Positions 26,211 through 35,555 of a DNA stretch of 64,000 nucleotides are shown piece after piece; within the stretch, counting starts at the first letter, position 1; each line of letters opens with the position of its first letter. Made by a program: the position numbers and the translations under genes. Origin of the DNA: SB25 sp050180705 (GTDB taxonomy: Bacteria; Bacteroidota; Bacteroidia; Bacteroidales; Tenuifilaceae); NCBI GenBank assembly GCA_050180705.1, contig JBFXDX010000011.1, forward strand, positions 62,001 through 126,000, written 5' to 3'. The notes beneath the pieces were generated by a model, which saw only the letters and a list, made by a program, of their open reading frames with translations, did no database searches and was not told the DNA's origin.

Positions 26211-28379
26211 ATGAAACTTAAGCAATACTTGTGTTTGATGATTCTTGTATTTGTTGCAAATATTCATTTTGCGAAGGCTCAGCATGTACCCGATACATTG
26301 CAAGATAATAGTATCTATGAGTTGGGATTGGAGGAGCTTTTAAGTATTTCAGTAGTATCGGCCTCAAAGGTTGAACAAAAACCGTCGGATGCTCCAAATA
26401 TAATATATGCAGCTTCTAAAGATTTGGTGGAAGGCTATGGGTGGAATTCGCTAAACGAGATGCTGTCTTTTTATTCAGGTTTCTTCCGATCTCGCGACTA
26501 TGAAAGACGAACATTAGGTTTTCGGGGTATGTTTGAGAGTTGGAACAATAATCATTTGTTGATGCTGGTTGATGGAATTCCAATTAACGATAATTTATAC
26601 GGAACTGCTTATACATGGGAGATTACACCTTTAAATTTTTCAAATTCGGCGGAGATTATATGTGGGCCAGGAGGTGCATTGTATGGCTCGAATGCCATGA
26701 ATGGTGTGATTACGTTGAATACATTAACTGTTAACGATATAAATAGGATAGGAAATGCGCGAATCCGTTTTGGCTCGCATAATTATCAGTATTACGATGT
26801 AGTAACTGGTGCTGAGAATGATGATTTTGGCATTATTGCATCTTTCAGCCATTCAAATACCGATGGGAACGAATACATGTCGCTCGATGCATCTGATAGG
26901 GTTGACGAATTTGGAAATCCTCTTAAGTTTAGAATAAATGATAGTCGAAGTAATTCCTATCTTTTTACAAAGATCTACGGTAAAAACCTTTATGAAGGTT
27001 TGATGTTTCAATACCACGAGCAACGTTGGGATTTTCAAACAGGGCATGGGTGGGTTTTTAGAATCCCCGATAGACCTGAGGATATGAAGGAATACCGTAG
27101 GATTTTTGCATTAAAATATGCTCCAGAAAGAGTTGGTAAGAAGTTAAATTATGAATTTACTTCGCGTTTCCAGATTCATGGTGTAGATTGGGATTTGAGG
27201 CTTTATCCCAATGGTGGCTTCGGGGGAGCATATCCTAATGGAGTTTCGGAATATCTTGATACCGACGCCAAAGATTTGTTCTTTAGAGCACAGTTGAATT
27301 ATCAACATAAGAATCATAATGTGATTTTTGGAGCAGAGAATTCCGTGTTCTTTTATAATGGCGATCATGCCCATAACTCTAATGTCAATTTAAATTATGG
27401 AGGCAAGAATTTTGATGATGATTACTATGAGTTAAATCCGTGGTTAGAGTACATATATAAAAAGCCAGTGTATAATATAGCCTCGTATTTGCAATATATT
27501 TCGCCCAAACTATTCGATAGAATTCAAATAACCGCAAGTGGACGTTTCGATAGAATGTTTTTTGACTATAACGATACTTTGATGTTTAATTCGAGTAAGT
27601 CAAAGCATTTTCAGATGTTTACCCCTAGAGTAGCAATGGTTTATACTGTTCGTAAGAATTTGCTTGTTAAGGCAATTTATGGAAGGGCATTTCGTACTCC
27701 ATCGCCAACCGAAATGTTTGGTTTAAATACCGATATAATGGCTTCAAATATAGATAAGTTAAAACCAGAATCGATTACGAATATTGATGTTGGTGCAGTT
27801 TGGAAGCCCTTGTCTACGCTTAATATTCAGTTGAATACCTTTTGGGTAAATTATGAGAATCAGATAGCCTATAGTGTTGCCAATGCAAATTTGATTACTA
27901 ATATTTACTCGTTAAAAACAGTTGGGGTTGAGTTGGCAGCACAATATGCGTCACAGAATTTCTCGGGTTTTGCAAATGCTTCCTATTCTCAGCGTATCGA
28001 TGAGAATATTTTGGACACTACCATTACCAAGAGTGATTCGAGAATAACTTGGGCTCCTTCATTGCTTGTAAAAGCTGGAGCTTTCTATAGGTACAATAGG
28101 TTTACAGTATCGTCTCTATTTTACTATCAGAATAAGGTTTATAGGCGCAGTTCCGATAAGTTTGATAATATGGAAAATTACCGACCTAATAATTATGTGG
28201 ATGGCTGGTTTTCGATTGATTTTAAGGGAACCTTTAGGTTTAACAAAAAATCTGAAATTGGAATTTCAGTTAAGAACGCTTTCGATGCCGAGCGATATTT
28301 AATTAAAAATAATCAATATAAGTTCGATTATAGGTTAGATAGTCGCACCTTTATGTTTGAGTTTAGGGTAACGTTTTGA
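26211..28379 (+). CDS. TonB-dependent outer-membrane receptor
   Basis: Gated beta-barrel for uptake of an unknown ligand (siderophore, cobamide or similar). Starting at ATG 26211 gives 722 aa with a signal peptide ending AKA-Q near residue 22; the TTG at 26202 adds only three residues. An N-terminal plug domain (residues ~45-155; SDAPNIIYAASKDLVEGYGWNSLNEML, LLMLVDGIPIND, GPGGALYGSNAMNGVI) precedes the barrel, which ends in an aromatic-terminated strand (FEFRVTF). No SusD partner and no carboxypeptidase-like N-terminal domain are present, so it is not a SusCD glycan importer. The neighbouring convergent gene encodes a HAMP-GAF sensor. Confidence 0.9.
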   Translation: MKLKQYLCLMILVFVANIHFAKAQHVPDTLQDNSIYELGLEELLSISVVSASKVEQKPSDAPNIIYAASKDLVEGYGWNSLNEMLSFYSGFFRSRDYERRTLGFRGMFESWNNNHLLMLVDGIPINDNLYGTAYTWEITPLNFSNSAEIICGPGGALYGSNAMNGVITLNTLTVNDINRIGNARIRFGSHNYQYYDVVTGAENDDFGIIASFSHSNTDGNEYMSLDASDRVDEFGNPLKFRINDSRSNSYLFTKIYGKNLYEGLMFQYHEQRWDFQTGHGWVFRIPDRPEDMKEYRRIFALKYAPERVGKKLNYEFTSRFQIHGVDWDLRLYPNGGFGGAYPNGVSEYLDTDAKDLFFRAQLNYQHKNHNVIFGAENSVFFYNGDHAHNSNVNLNYGGKNFDDDYYELNPWLEYIYKKPVYNIASYLQYISPKLFDRIQITASGRFDRMFFDYNDTLMFNSSKSKHFQMFTPRVAMVYTVRKNLLVKAIYGRAFRTPSPTEMFGLNTDIMASNIDKLKPESITNIDVGAVWKPLSTLNIQLNTFWVNYENQIAYSVANANLITNIYSLKTVGVELAAQYASQNFSGFANASYSQRIDENILDTTITKSDSRITWAPSLLVKAGAFYRYNRFTVSSLFYYQNKVYRRSSDKFDNMENYRPNNYVDGWFSIDFKGTFRFNKKSEIGISVKNAFDAERYLIKNNQYKFDYRLDSRTFMFEFRVTF

Positions 28380-28387
28380 TACTTTTT

Positions 28388-30295
28388 TTAGTTTCGAACC
28401 AAACGACTGTCGACTTCAACATCAATTGAGTAGATTTTATGGTTTAAATTTCTGATTTCTTTGAGAAGTTCTTCCTCTCTGCGCTCCATGTCTTCGCGTG
28501 TTGCTTTTAATTCTTCCATGTTCTGTCTTAGTTCCTCTTCGCTCGACATGAGTTCCTCTGTTTGCAGTTTCATTTGTGCAATAATTTTTTCATTCTCGCT
28601 AATCATATTAAAGAACTTGAGAGATGATGCGAGATTTTGGCAACCCTTTTTCAGAAATTCTACCTGAATATCATCAATAATCTTATGGCTGGCTATTTCC
28701 AAAACTCCAATAGTTTCGTCCATATCGGTTAGTAAGGGAACTACTACAATACACGATGGATTCGCAATTCCAAGTCCGGTTGTTAGATGTGTATAATCTT
28801 TTGGAATGTCGGTGATAAAAACAAGGTCTTTTTCGTATAGACACGCTCCAATGATCCCCTCGTATTTTTCGAAACGTTTATTAATGTATTTTCGGCGATC
28901 GTAGGCGTACGATGCAATTAAATCGAGATACTCTTTACCATCTTCTTCACTTTTTGTAAGTAAAAAGACGCCCCCTTGCAGCGCGTCGGTTGCTTTAATT
29001 ATGTGATGAATAAATTCGAAGCATATGGATGTGGTGTCCGAATTATTGGCGCGAAGCAAATCGGCAGTTTTTGCTAGGTTTTCGTTAAGCCAACTACGTC
29101 GTTGATTTTCCTTTATGTTGTTCTCTTGCTGAATGGCGACTTCCATTAGTTTTTTTCTCATTTCGAGTAGCCGCGATCCGAGTTCACCCGTATTGCCAAA
29201 TACATTTACCTCGGAGTAAAAATTGCCGTTTCCAACCTCAATGGCAAAGTCACGCGTATTCTTTAGCGCAATGCTTAAATCATTTATGGAGTTTTCCATG
29301 TTCGAAAATTCGTCATTACCAATAATAGCAATAGGTTTGGGCAATTCTCCTTTGCCTAGTTTCTTTATTATTGATTGGATTGACTTTATGGTTTTCGTGA
29401 TGTGTCTGCTTATCTTGGCGAATATTAGCAAAACAAGTATTGATACTGCCATGATTAGCAGTAACATGCTAAGGTGAGCCTTGAAATTATTTTTTAAAAT
29501 CTTAGTTGCTAACTCTTTGGTTATTTGTTCAAGTTGCTGAGTGTATAATTCTGATTGATTGTTGAGTTCTGCCAATGCACCCAGATTGTCGTTTCTTCCA
29601 ATCTTTTCATCAATCAAGGCATATTCCTGAAATAGTTTGCTGTAATCAATTAGTTGTTGAGAAATTTCACTCTTTGTCCCTCCGTAATTATTCGAGGCAT
29701 ACTGTAATGCAACTTTTGCAGCATCGGAGAATTTTCGAAGGTATGAGGTATCTCTTCTTATAATGTAGTCTTTCTCGTGCCTTCGGAGCATAAGCATGTT
29801 GCTCATTAATCGGTAATCGGCTTTAAGGTTAACCGTTTTTTCAACCATGTGAATTTTAGTTCGAAGTTCGCCCTCTAGACCGTAATCCTTAAACCCTCGT
29901 GTTATTACAAGATTTTTGAATGAGTTGAAATTTTGATGATAAAGAGTGATTTGCTTTTTGATCTCAGCGATTTGTTGATTCCCAAAGTTTTGCTCAAGGT
30001 ATTTAAGTTCTTGCAAGGTTAATGTTGTAAGACTATCCATTTTGCGGGAGTTAATACTCGAATTTGTTTGGTATAACTGGCTGTTGTATGCATCTCTGAA
30101 AAGAAATTCATCCTTTGCAAGTTGCATTTTAAGGTTGTACTGATTTATTCTTTCGATGGATTGTAGAAGTTCTTTATCGTGACGGGAGGTATTTTGTTGT
30201 ACAAAAAAAATCGAAGTGAAAATTGTGATTGATGTCAGTATTATTGCCGCTGAAAAATAAAGCAATTTTCGGATTGTGAATTTTCGAAGGTTCAT
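28388..30295 (-). CDS. HAMP-GAF membrane sensor protein without an output domain
   Basis: A 635-residue sensor with an N-terminal helix (residues ~12-32), a large helical periplasmic region (~35-265), a second helix (~272-292), a HAMP-like linker (ISRHITKTIKSIQSIIKKLGKGELPKPI, ~294-322), a second helical linker, a GAF domain (~415-560) and a C-terminal coiled coil (~565-620; EELMSSEEELRQNMEELKATREDM). No histidine kinase, GGDEF, SpoIIE or methyl-accepting signalling domain follows. It may act by protein contact, passing its signal to a separately encoded kinase. The family recurs in Bacteroidota; mechanism is unknown to me. Confidence 0.78.
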   Translation of the reverse strand: MNLRKFTIRKLLYFSAAIILTSITIFTSIFFVQQNTSRHDKELLQSIERINQYNLKMQLAKDEFLFRDAYNSQLYQTNSSINSRKMDSLTTLTLQELKYLEQNFGNQQIAEIKKQITLYHQNFNSFKNLVITRGFKDYGLEGELRTKIHMVEKTVNLKADYRLMSNMLMLRRHEKDYIIRRDTSYLRKFSDAAKVALQYASNNYGGTKSEISQQLIDYSKLFQEYALIDEKIGRNDNLGALAELNNQSELYTQQLEQITKELATKILKNNFKAHLSMLLLIMAVSILVLLIFAKISRHITKTIKSIQSIIKKLGKGELPKPIAIIGNDEFSNMENSINDLSIALKNTRDFAIEVGNGNFYSEVNVFGNTGELGSRLLEMRKKLMEVAIQQENNIKENQRRSWLNENLAKTADLLRANNSDTTSICFEFIHHIIKATDALQGGVFLLTKSEEDGKEYLDLIASYAYDRRKYINKRFEKYEGIIGACLYEKDLVFITDIPKDYTHLTTGLGIANPSCIVVVPLLTDMDETIGVLEIASHKIIDDIQVEFLKKGCQNLASSLKFFNMISENEKIIAQMKLQTEELMSSEEELRQNMEELKATREDMERREEELLKEIRNLNHKIYSIDVEVDSRLVRN

Positions 30296-30441
30296 ATTAT
30301 GATCTTTTTTCTTGTTACAAAATTTTCGAAACTTTATATCAATTGAGCTGCTTAAATGTTAAGGTTTGGTTAAATCATTTTTAAGGTAGGGTATTTTGAG
30401 GGCGAGTTGTATTTTAATTATAACCGAAATACAACTCTTTT

Positions 30442-30864
30442 ATGAAATACGAACCAAAACTATTTATTCTAACTATTGCTATAGTTCTTCTTTGTGGTGC
30501 AACTGTTTATGGGCAACGAATGGATATGGCAAAGTCAAATTTAAGTCATAAAACCATTGTCGTAAAAAAGCATAATCGCTGGGTTCGGCGGGTTGTTTAT
30601 CATCCATACTGGGCTCCAACTCAGAATTATTATCATCGTTGGATTTACTTTCCTCATTATAATTTTTACTGGGATAATGAGAAATGTGTATTTGTCTATA
30701 AGTCGGGTCTGAAATGGATTGTTGCGTCAGCATTGCCGGAAGAGTATAGTAATGCTAATTTGAAAAAATCAAAAAGCGTAGAATTGGTGGATGTTGACGA
30801 TTCGTCTGATGAGGTCTTTAGCAAGAATAGTGAGCATCAAAAAACTTACGGTGCCGATGGTTAG
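30442..30864 (+). CDS. Small secreted aromatic-rich protein, hypothetical
   Basis: A 140-residue protein with a signal peptide (residues 1-24, ending VYGQ). The mature part is rich in Trp, Tyr and His (KKHNRWVRRVVYHPYWAPTQNYYHRW; IYFPHYNFYWDN). The C-terminal 35 residues are acidic and low-complexity. Similar small periplasmic or surface proteins with clustered YxxHYNFYWDN-like motifs are seen in Bacteroidota without known function. It converges with the OmpL47-like gene across a shared terminator. Confidence 0.62.
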   Translation: MKYEPKLFILTIAIVLLCGATVYGQRMDMAKSNLSHKTIVVKKHNRWVRRVVYHPYWAPTQNYYHRWIYFPHYNFYWDNEKCVFVYKSGLKWIVASALPEEYSNANLKKSKSVELVDVDDSSDEVFSKNSEHQKTYGADG

Positions 30865-30877
30865 TTGCTTATAAAAG

Positions 30878-30905
30878 GAAAAGGATGCCGTTTTGCATCC
30901 TTTTC
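30878..30905. terminator. Bidirectional terminator
   Basis: Perfect 11-base stem GAAAAGGATGC / GCATCCTTTTC with 6-base loop CGTTTT between two convergent genes (stops at 30864 and 30913). A and T tracts within the arms suit termination from both sides. Confidence 0.75.
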
Positions 30906-30912
30906 TAAACTA

Positions 30913-32607
30913 TTATTCTATTCTAAATTTAGATTCTTGCTGAGTTTTATTGCCAAGTTTATCGGTAGCCGTAATGATGATAGAATAGGTTGTTCTCGAT
31001 TTAAACTTTTCGATAGGTGCTTTATAGTTTACCGGGTTTCCACCATCAATAGAATACGTTAAGTTGATATCACCCGAAACATTATCAGTAGCGCCAAGGT
31101 ATATTTTTAGATCAGAAGTGTAAATTGGAATTGTTTCACCATATTCCTCAATCTTTTTGTATGGAGGTACGCTATAGTGGGTAAATATTTCAGGAGCAGT
31201 ATTGTCGACCCCAAGTTCGAACGAAAGAAAGTTGATATTGTCTACATTGTCAAACCCTGTGCATTTAATAAGAAAGTACCCATTCTGCTCGATGCTAAAG
31301 GGTTCTGAGTATTCGCTTTCCGACGAGTTGTTTATAACATAAACAATTCGGTTTACACCAGCTTCTTGATCGTTTGCATTAATCTGGATTTTTGTTGATG
31401 GTCCAATCCATAGCGTGTCATGCTGAATTAATCTTGGTCCATTAAGTTTGTAGGTAAGGGTTGGTCCTGTTATATCGATTGTGGGCATTGTGAAGGACTC
31501 TGAACTTGCTCCCGATTGGCTACGGTTGTTTACATTATCCACAGCATATGATTTTACATTCATGGTTCCCATAATGTCTGAAAGCACAACGGGTTTTATG
31601 TATTTGTTGAATTCCCCATTGTTGAGCGAATAGTATATTTCCTTTATGCCCGATTTGTTGTCAACAGCAGCAACTTTTAGTTGGCTTCGTCCCGATGAGA
31701 ACTCTTTGTTGCCAATCATGTAAGAATTTCCAAGTATTTCCTCGAAGACCATGGGAGGAGTTTTGTCGACAAAGAATGTGAATGTTTGAATGCTTTCTTT
31801 ATTGCCAACTTTATCGGTAGCAAACCATTGTACCGAATGTTCTCCTTCTTTTATTCTAGCGGTTTGTATTTCTTTTGTGTAGATTTTGAATTCAGAAGAA
31901 TCTATACTGTATCTTATATCTTTTACACCAAATGAGTCGGTTGCAGTAATTTGTATGAGCGATCGCCCCGAAAGTATATCCTCATATCTATCACCTTCTG
32001 TGCTCAATGTGGATATTGGAGGTGTGCTATCTATAATAAACTTGCGCACAACTTCCTCTTCTTTATTTCCAATATTATCTACCGAATATACCCTTAATTC
32101 GTATGCACCTTCCTTATCAAAAACAATAGGATCGTTATATTCCTTATAAGGTTCACCATTTACTGAATAGAAGGTTTTATTCAGTCCTGCATCCTGATCG
32201 GTAGCATTGATTTCGATTACGCTACCTCCCGATAGGTAAATCGTTTCGTCTATTTTCGCTTGTTCAGCTTTGTTGAATAAAAGTTTCGATTCAGGGGGAA
32301 TTCCATCGGCAAAAAGCCCAAACCTTATTTTACGGCCTAAGTATAGGTCTAAATGTGTCATCTTAATTGGGCCATGTCCGTTCCAGTAAAGAGGGTCTCC
32401 TTTCTTATCAGTTCCAACCATTTTAATGGCATCTGAGCCATCGGCCTTAGTTCCAACATAAATATTTACGGGAGCAGTAGGCGAAACGTACAATTGATTT
32501 AATGAATCGATGTAAAAAGTCTTTGTTTCTTGCTGTCCAAATAAAGAGAACGCAGGTAATAGAAAAACTAAAGAGTAGATGTATTTATTTTTGATCTGCA
32601 TATCCAT
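30913..32607 (-). CDS. Secreted protein with five OmpL47-like Ig repeats
   Basis: A 564-residue exported protein (signal peptide ~1-24, SLFGQ). An N-terminal beta domain (~25-140) resembles the N-terminus of the OmpA protein encoded next to it. Then come five Ig-like repeats of the OmpL47 type, each with an (A/T)TDxxSGxxxxYYSxNxxxxxxY core and ending A-x-D-x-x-G/N-N. The repeats start near residues 140, 225, 310, 405 and 500. It has no sorting tail or anchor, so it may be periplasmic or held at the outer membrane through its partner. Fifteen bases separate it from the upstream ompA-like gene. The likely role is as a structural or adhesive accessory. Confidence 0.78.
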   Translation of the reverse strand: MDMQIKNKYIYSLVFLLPAFSLFGQQETKTFYIDSLNQLYVSPTAPVNIYVGTKADGSDAIKMVGTDKKGDPLYWNGHGPIKMTHLDLYLGRKIRFGLFADGIPPESKLLFNKAEQAKIDETIYLSGGSVIEINATDQDAGLNKTFYSVNGEPYKEYNDPIVFDKEGAYELRVYSVDNIGNKEEEVVRKFIIDSTPPISTLSTEGDRYEDILSGRSLIQITATDSFGVKDIRYSIDSSEFKIYTKEIQTARIKEGEHSVQWFATDKVGNKESIQTFTFFVDKTPPMVFEEILGNSYMIGNKEFSSGRSQLKVAAVDNKSGIKEIYYSLNNGEFNKYIKPVVLSDIMGTMNVKSYAVDNVNNRSQSGASSESFTMPTIDITGPTLTYKLNGPRLIQHDTLWIGPSTKIQINANDQEAGVNRIVYVINNSSESEYSEPFSIEQNGYFLIKCTGFDNVDNINFLSFELGVDNTAPEIFTHYSVPPYKKIEEYGETIPIYTSDLKIYLGATDNVSGDINLTYSIDGGNPVNYKAPIEKFKSRTTYSIIITATDKLGNKTQQESKFRIE

Positions 32608-32622
32608 TGATTTTCGAGCCTA

Positions 32623-33558
32623 CTATCGTTGTTTGGGCAATGAGAATTTGAATTCAACTCTTCGGTTTTGTTTGTGTTTAGAGTCGGGGCAATTAACACC
32701 TTTGGTACATTCGTTAATTACTTGGGTATCGCCATATCCTTTTGCTTTCAGTCTATTTGCTTCAATTCCTTTTGATATTAGGTAGTTGGTCACTGCTTGT
32801 GCTCTTCGTTCCGACAATGCCATATTCGATTCTGAAGATCCTCTTGCGTCGGCATGGGCTCCAATTTCAACAAGTAACTCAGGAAATTCTTGCATAATTC
32901 CAAGCATTTCATCTAGATTGCTGAACGATTCGGGAAGTAATCGAGCACTTGCAGTTTCAAAGTATATGTTGTCAATTTTAAATAAAGCTTCGGGCGATAC
33001 AACAATTTTGTAGATTGATGTGTCGCTTATATTGCCAACGTTATCAGTTGCAAATATTTTTAGTTCTGTCTCGCCTTCTTTTGTTAACGTGATTGTTTCG
33101 TTGAAGGGCGTAAATCCAGAATCCTTGATGGCGTAGAAAATTGATTTTGCTCCAGAATAATCGTCTTTGGCTGTTATCGATATTTTAGCAGCAATGTCGA
33201 CATAGAGTCGTTTACCTTTTGCAAAAAGTTGTCCTTGTTCAACCTTTACAATAGGACGAGGTCCTTTAGCATCGGCATAAACCAAGTAGCGAACTTTTTC
33301 ACCGTTGTTCTCATATGCAAAGTAGTGTCGTCCGGGACCATCAAAAAACATAGGGTTGGCAAGCGAGTCGGAACTTGGAATCAAGGTTTTGTTGGAAGAA
33401 TCGTTGTTGGGTGAAACAAAGAAGTAGATTGGTGAATCGACCTTAACATAAATTCGACCTTCAGCATCTGTATAAATGTTCGATTGCATTTCCTGTGCAA
33501 TGGAAGTAATACTTACTGTGAGTAAAGTGATTAAGAAGGATATCTTGATGAATCTCAT
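32623..33558 (-). CDS. OmpA-family protein with Ig-like repeat
   Basis: A 311-residue exported protein (signal peptide ~1-21) with an N-terminal beta domain (~25-105), one OmpL47-like Ig repeat (~120-185; ISITAKDDYSGAKSIFYAI...IFATDNVGNISD) and a C-terminal OmpA/Pal peptidoglycan-binding domain (~195-308). The last shows NIYFETASARLLPESFSNLDEML and SERRAQAVTNYLISKGI...LKAKGYGD, ending KQNRRVEFKFSL. No beta-barrel is present, so it is probably a periplasmic peptidoglycan tether. It lies 77 bases after the PP2C phosphatase gene, 15 before the five-repeat protein gene. Confidence 0.85.
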   Translation of the reverse strand: MRFIKISFLITLLTVSITSIAQEMQSNIYTDAEGRIYVKVDSPIYFFVSPNNDSSNKTLIPSSDSLANPMFFDGPGRHYFAYENNGEKVRYLVYADAKGPRPIVKVEQGQLFAKGKRLYVDIAAKISITAKDDYSGAKSIFYAIKDSGFTPFNETITLTKEGETELKIFATDNVGNISDTSIYKIVVSPEALFKIDNIYFETASARLLPESFSNLDEMLGIMQEFPELLVEIGAHADARGSSESNMALSERRAQAVTNYLISKGIEANRLKAKGYGDTQVINECTKGVNCPDSKHKQNRRVEFKFSLPKQR

Positions 33559-33635
33559 GGTAATAATTTAGATTGCTAAAATAACAAAACTGATTTTAGA
33601 CACAGAGTTTATTGTGGTTGATTTAGATCAACTTT

Positions 33636-35546
33636 TTAAATATTTATTGGCTTTCCGCTGAGTTTAAAACCAATTACAAGCACATCATCTATTGGGTCAA
33701 ATTCAGATCCGCGCCATTCCTCTAGTTTTGTTTCAAGAATCTCTTGTTGTTGTATCATTGGTAATTCATGGATTTCCATGAGCAGATTCTTAAATCTTTT
33801 CGATGAGAATTTTTGTCCTTCGGGTCCTCCGAATTGATCCACAAAACCATCGGAGAAGATGTAGAAACTAGTTGGTGAATCTATATCAATTCTATGCAAA
33901 TTAAACTCGCGTTTGTCCTCTTTTTGTAGACCTCCAATTGGAAACGGATCCCCTTTTATTTGCATAAGTTCTCCGTTAGAGATGTACAAAATCGGATTTT
34001 TTGCACCTGCAAACTCAACGGTTTGCCCGTTATTTGTGATGTGACATAGAGCCATATCCATACCATCGCGACTGTCGTTGTTCTCCTGCTTTAAAAGATG
34101 TCGAACTTCGTGGTGTAACTCGTTTAGGATAAGATTTGGTGTGGTTATTCCACTTCGAACAATTGTGTCGAGAAGGTTAAGTCCAATCATCGACATAAAT
34201 GCGCCTGGAACACCATGGCCTGTGCAATCAACTGCGGTTATTAGAAAACCACTGCCACTGTAATCATTTGGCTGAAGTTTGATGAAATGCCTATTAGATT
34301 TGGAATCTTTTGAACTCGTTTTATCGTAGCCCGAGAACCAGTAAAAATCTCCACTTACAATTTCGCGAGGTTGAAACAGTATAAATGCATCGTTAATTGT
34401 AGAGACAAGCATATCGTAAGTGGGCAGTAGCGCTTCTTGAATTCGTTGGGCATAATTGATACTGCTTGTGATATTTCTATTCTGCTTTTCTATTTGCTGT
34501 AAAGCAGTCATTAATTCATTGCTTTTGGCCTCAATTAGATCACGTTGCTGTGCAATTTCGAAATTTTGCTTTTCTAACTTCTCATTGGATCTTTTTTTCT
34601 GTAAATAGTAATGTGCAATAAGCCCAGCAATACCAAGTGTGGCTAATATTATTACAATGAAAATATTTCGTACTAATCTTTGGTTTTTGATGGTAGCATC
34701 CTGTAATGCCTTTTCCTTGTTAAGCAAATTAATTTTCATTTGCTGCTCTTGGGTTATTTGTTCGACTTTAGCAAGGCTGTCCGAAACGTTTTCTAGAGCT
34801 TGCTTCTTTGCACTCAATTCTTGCTCCGTTAATTCTTTTTGATTTTTGATGTCGGAGAGTTGACTTTGTGCTTGGTTTACAATTGCTTTTGCTTCGGCTT
34901 CCTTTTTCTGAATTTCGTCGCGCTGTATTTTCCGGCTAAATGCAGTGTATAGCGAGAAATATTCGGCCGATTTGTTTGAGTCTCCCAATTCATCGTAAAT
35001 TTCGGAGAGCAACGAGTAGGTGTTTCGGAGTAATTTTGAGTCGTTAATTTCGCGTGCAATGCTATTAGCTTCTTCGGCTGGTTTAAGCGCTTGCTTTGGT
35101 TGTTCTGAGTCCTTGTAGGTATTGGCAATATTAATTAGGGTTGATGCAACTTCTGGTTTACGATTCTGCTTGCGGTTTATCAATAGACACTTCTCGAAAT
35201 ATGATATTGCTTCGGTGTAATTCTCTTGATCAACATCAATCATCGCAATATCGGTGTAGAGCAATTTTAACGCATTATTATTTCCAATGCTCTGGCTAAG
35301 TGTTATTGCTTTTAGAAATATCGATTTTGCCTCGTTGGGACTGCCATTTACCCAGTAGGTTGTTGCTGTTTTTGTGTACAGAGAGATGGCTGAGTTAAAA
35401 TCGCCAGATGCTTCCAGATCCTTAGCTTGATTTAAATTCTCCTGAACCTCTTTTTGTTGGGTTGTGGAAAGAGATTTTGTTTGGGAAAGCCCGATAAGGG
35501 TCAGCGAAGTGATACAGCAGGCTATAAGCAAGAATCTTTTAATCAT
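33636..35546 (-). CDS. TPR-containing SpoIIE-family (PP2C) serine phosphatase
   Basis: A 636-residue membrane phosphatase. It has a signal/anchor segment (1-21), periplasmic TPR-like repeats (~40-205), a long coiled coil (~208-288), one transmembrane helix (293-314), a second coiled coil (320-358) ending INYAQRIQEALLP, then a SpoIIE/PP2C domain (~385-630). Metal-binding motifs are visible: SGDFYWF (398-404), AVDCTGHGVPGAFMSMIG (438-455), DGMDMALCHI and FSDGFVDQFGG. The gene starts 9 bases after a SiaC-like phosphoprotein gene. By analogy with the Pseudomonas SiaA/SiaC pair, it probably dephosphorylates that protein. TPRs facing the periplasm could sense envelope state. Confidence 0.88.
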   Translation of the reverse strand: MIKRFLLIACCITSLTLIGLSQTKSLSTTQQKEVQENLNQAKDLEASGDFNSAISLYTKTATTYWVNGSPNEAKSIFLKAITLSQSIGNNNALKLLYTDIAMIDVDQENYTEAISYFEKCLLINRKQNRKPEVASTLINIANTYKDSEQPKQALKPAEEANSIAREINDSKLLRNTYSLLSEIYDELGDSNKSAEYFSLYTAFSRKIQRDEIQKKEAEAKAIVNQAQSQLSDIKNQKELTEQELSAKKQALENVSDSLAKVEQITQEQQMKINLLNKEKALQDATIKNQRLVRNIFIVIILATLGIAGLIAHYYLQKKRSNEKLEKQNFEIAQQRDLIEAKSNELMTALQQIEKQNRNITSSINYAQRIQEALLPTYDMLVSTINDAFILFQPREIVSGDFYWFSGYDKTSSKDSKSNRHFIKLQPNDYSGSGFLITAVDCTGHGVPGAFMSMIGLNLLDTIVRSGITTPNLILNELHHEVRHLLKQENNDSRDGMDMALCHITNNGQTVEFAGAKNPILYISNGELMQIKGDPFPIGGLQKEDKREFNLHRIDIDSPTSFYIFSDGFVDQFGGPEGQKFSSKRFKNLLMEIHELPMIQQQEILETKLEEWRGSEFDPIDDVLVIGFKLSGKPINI

Positions 35547-35555
35547 AGTTGCGAA

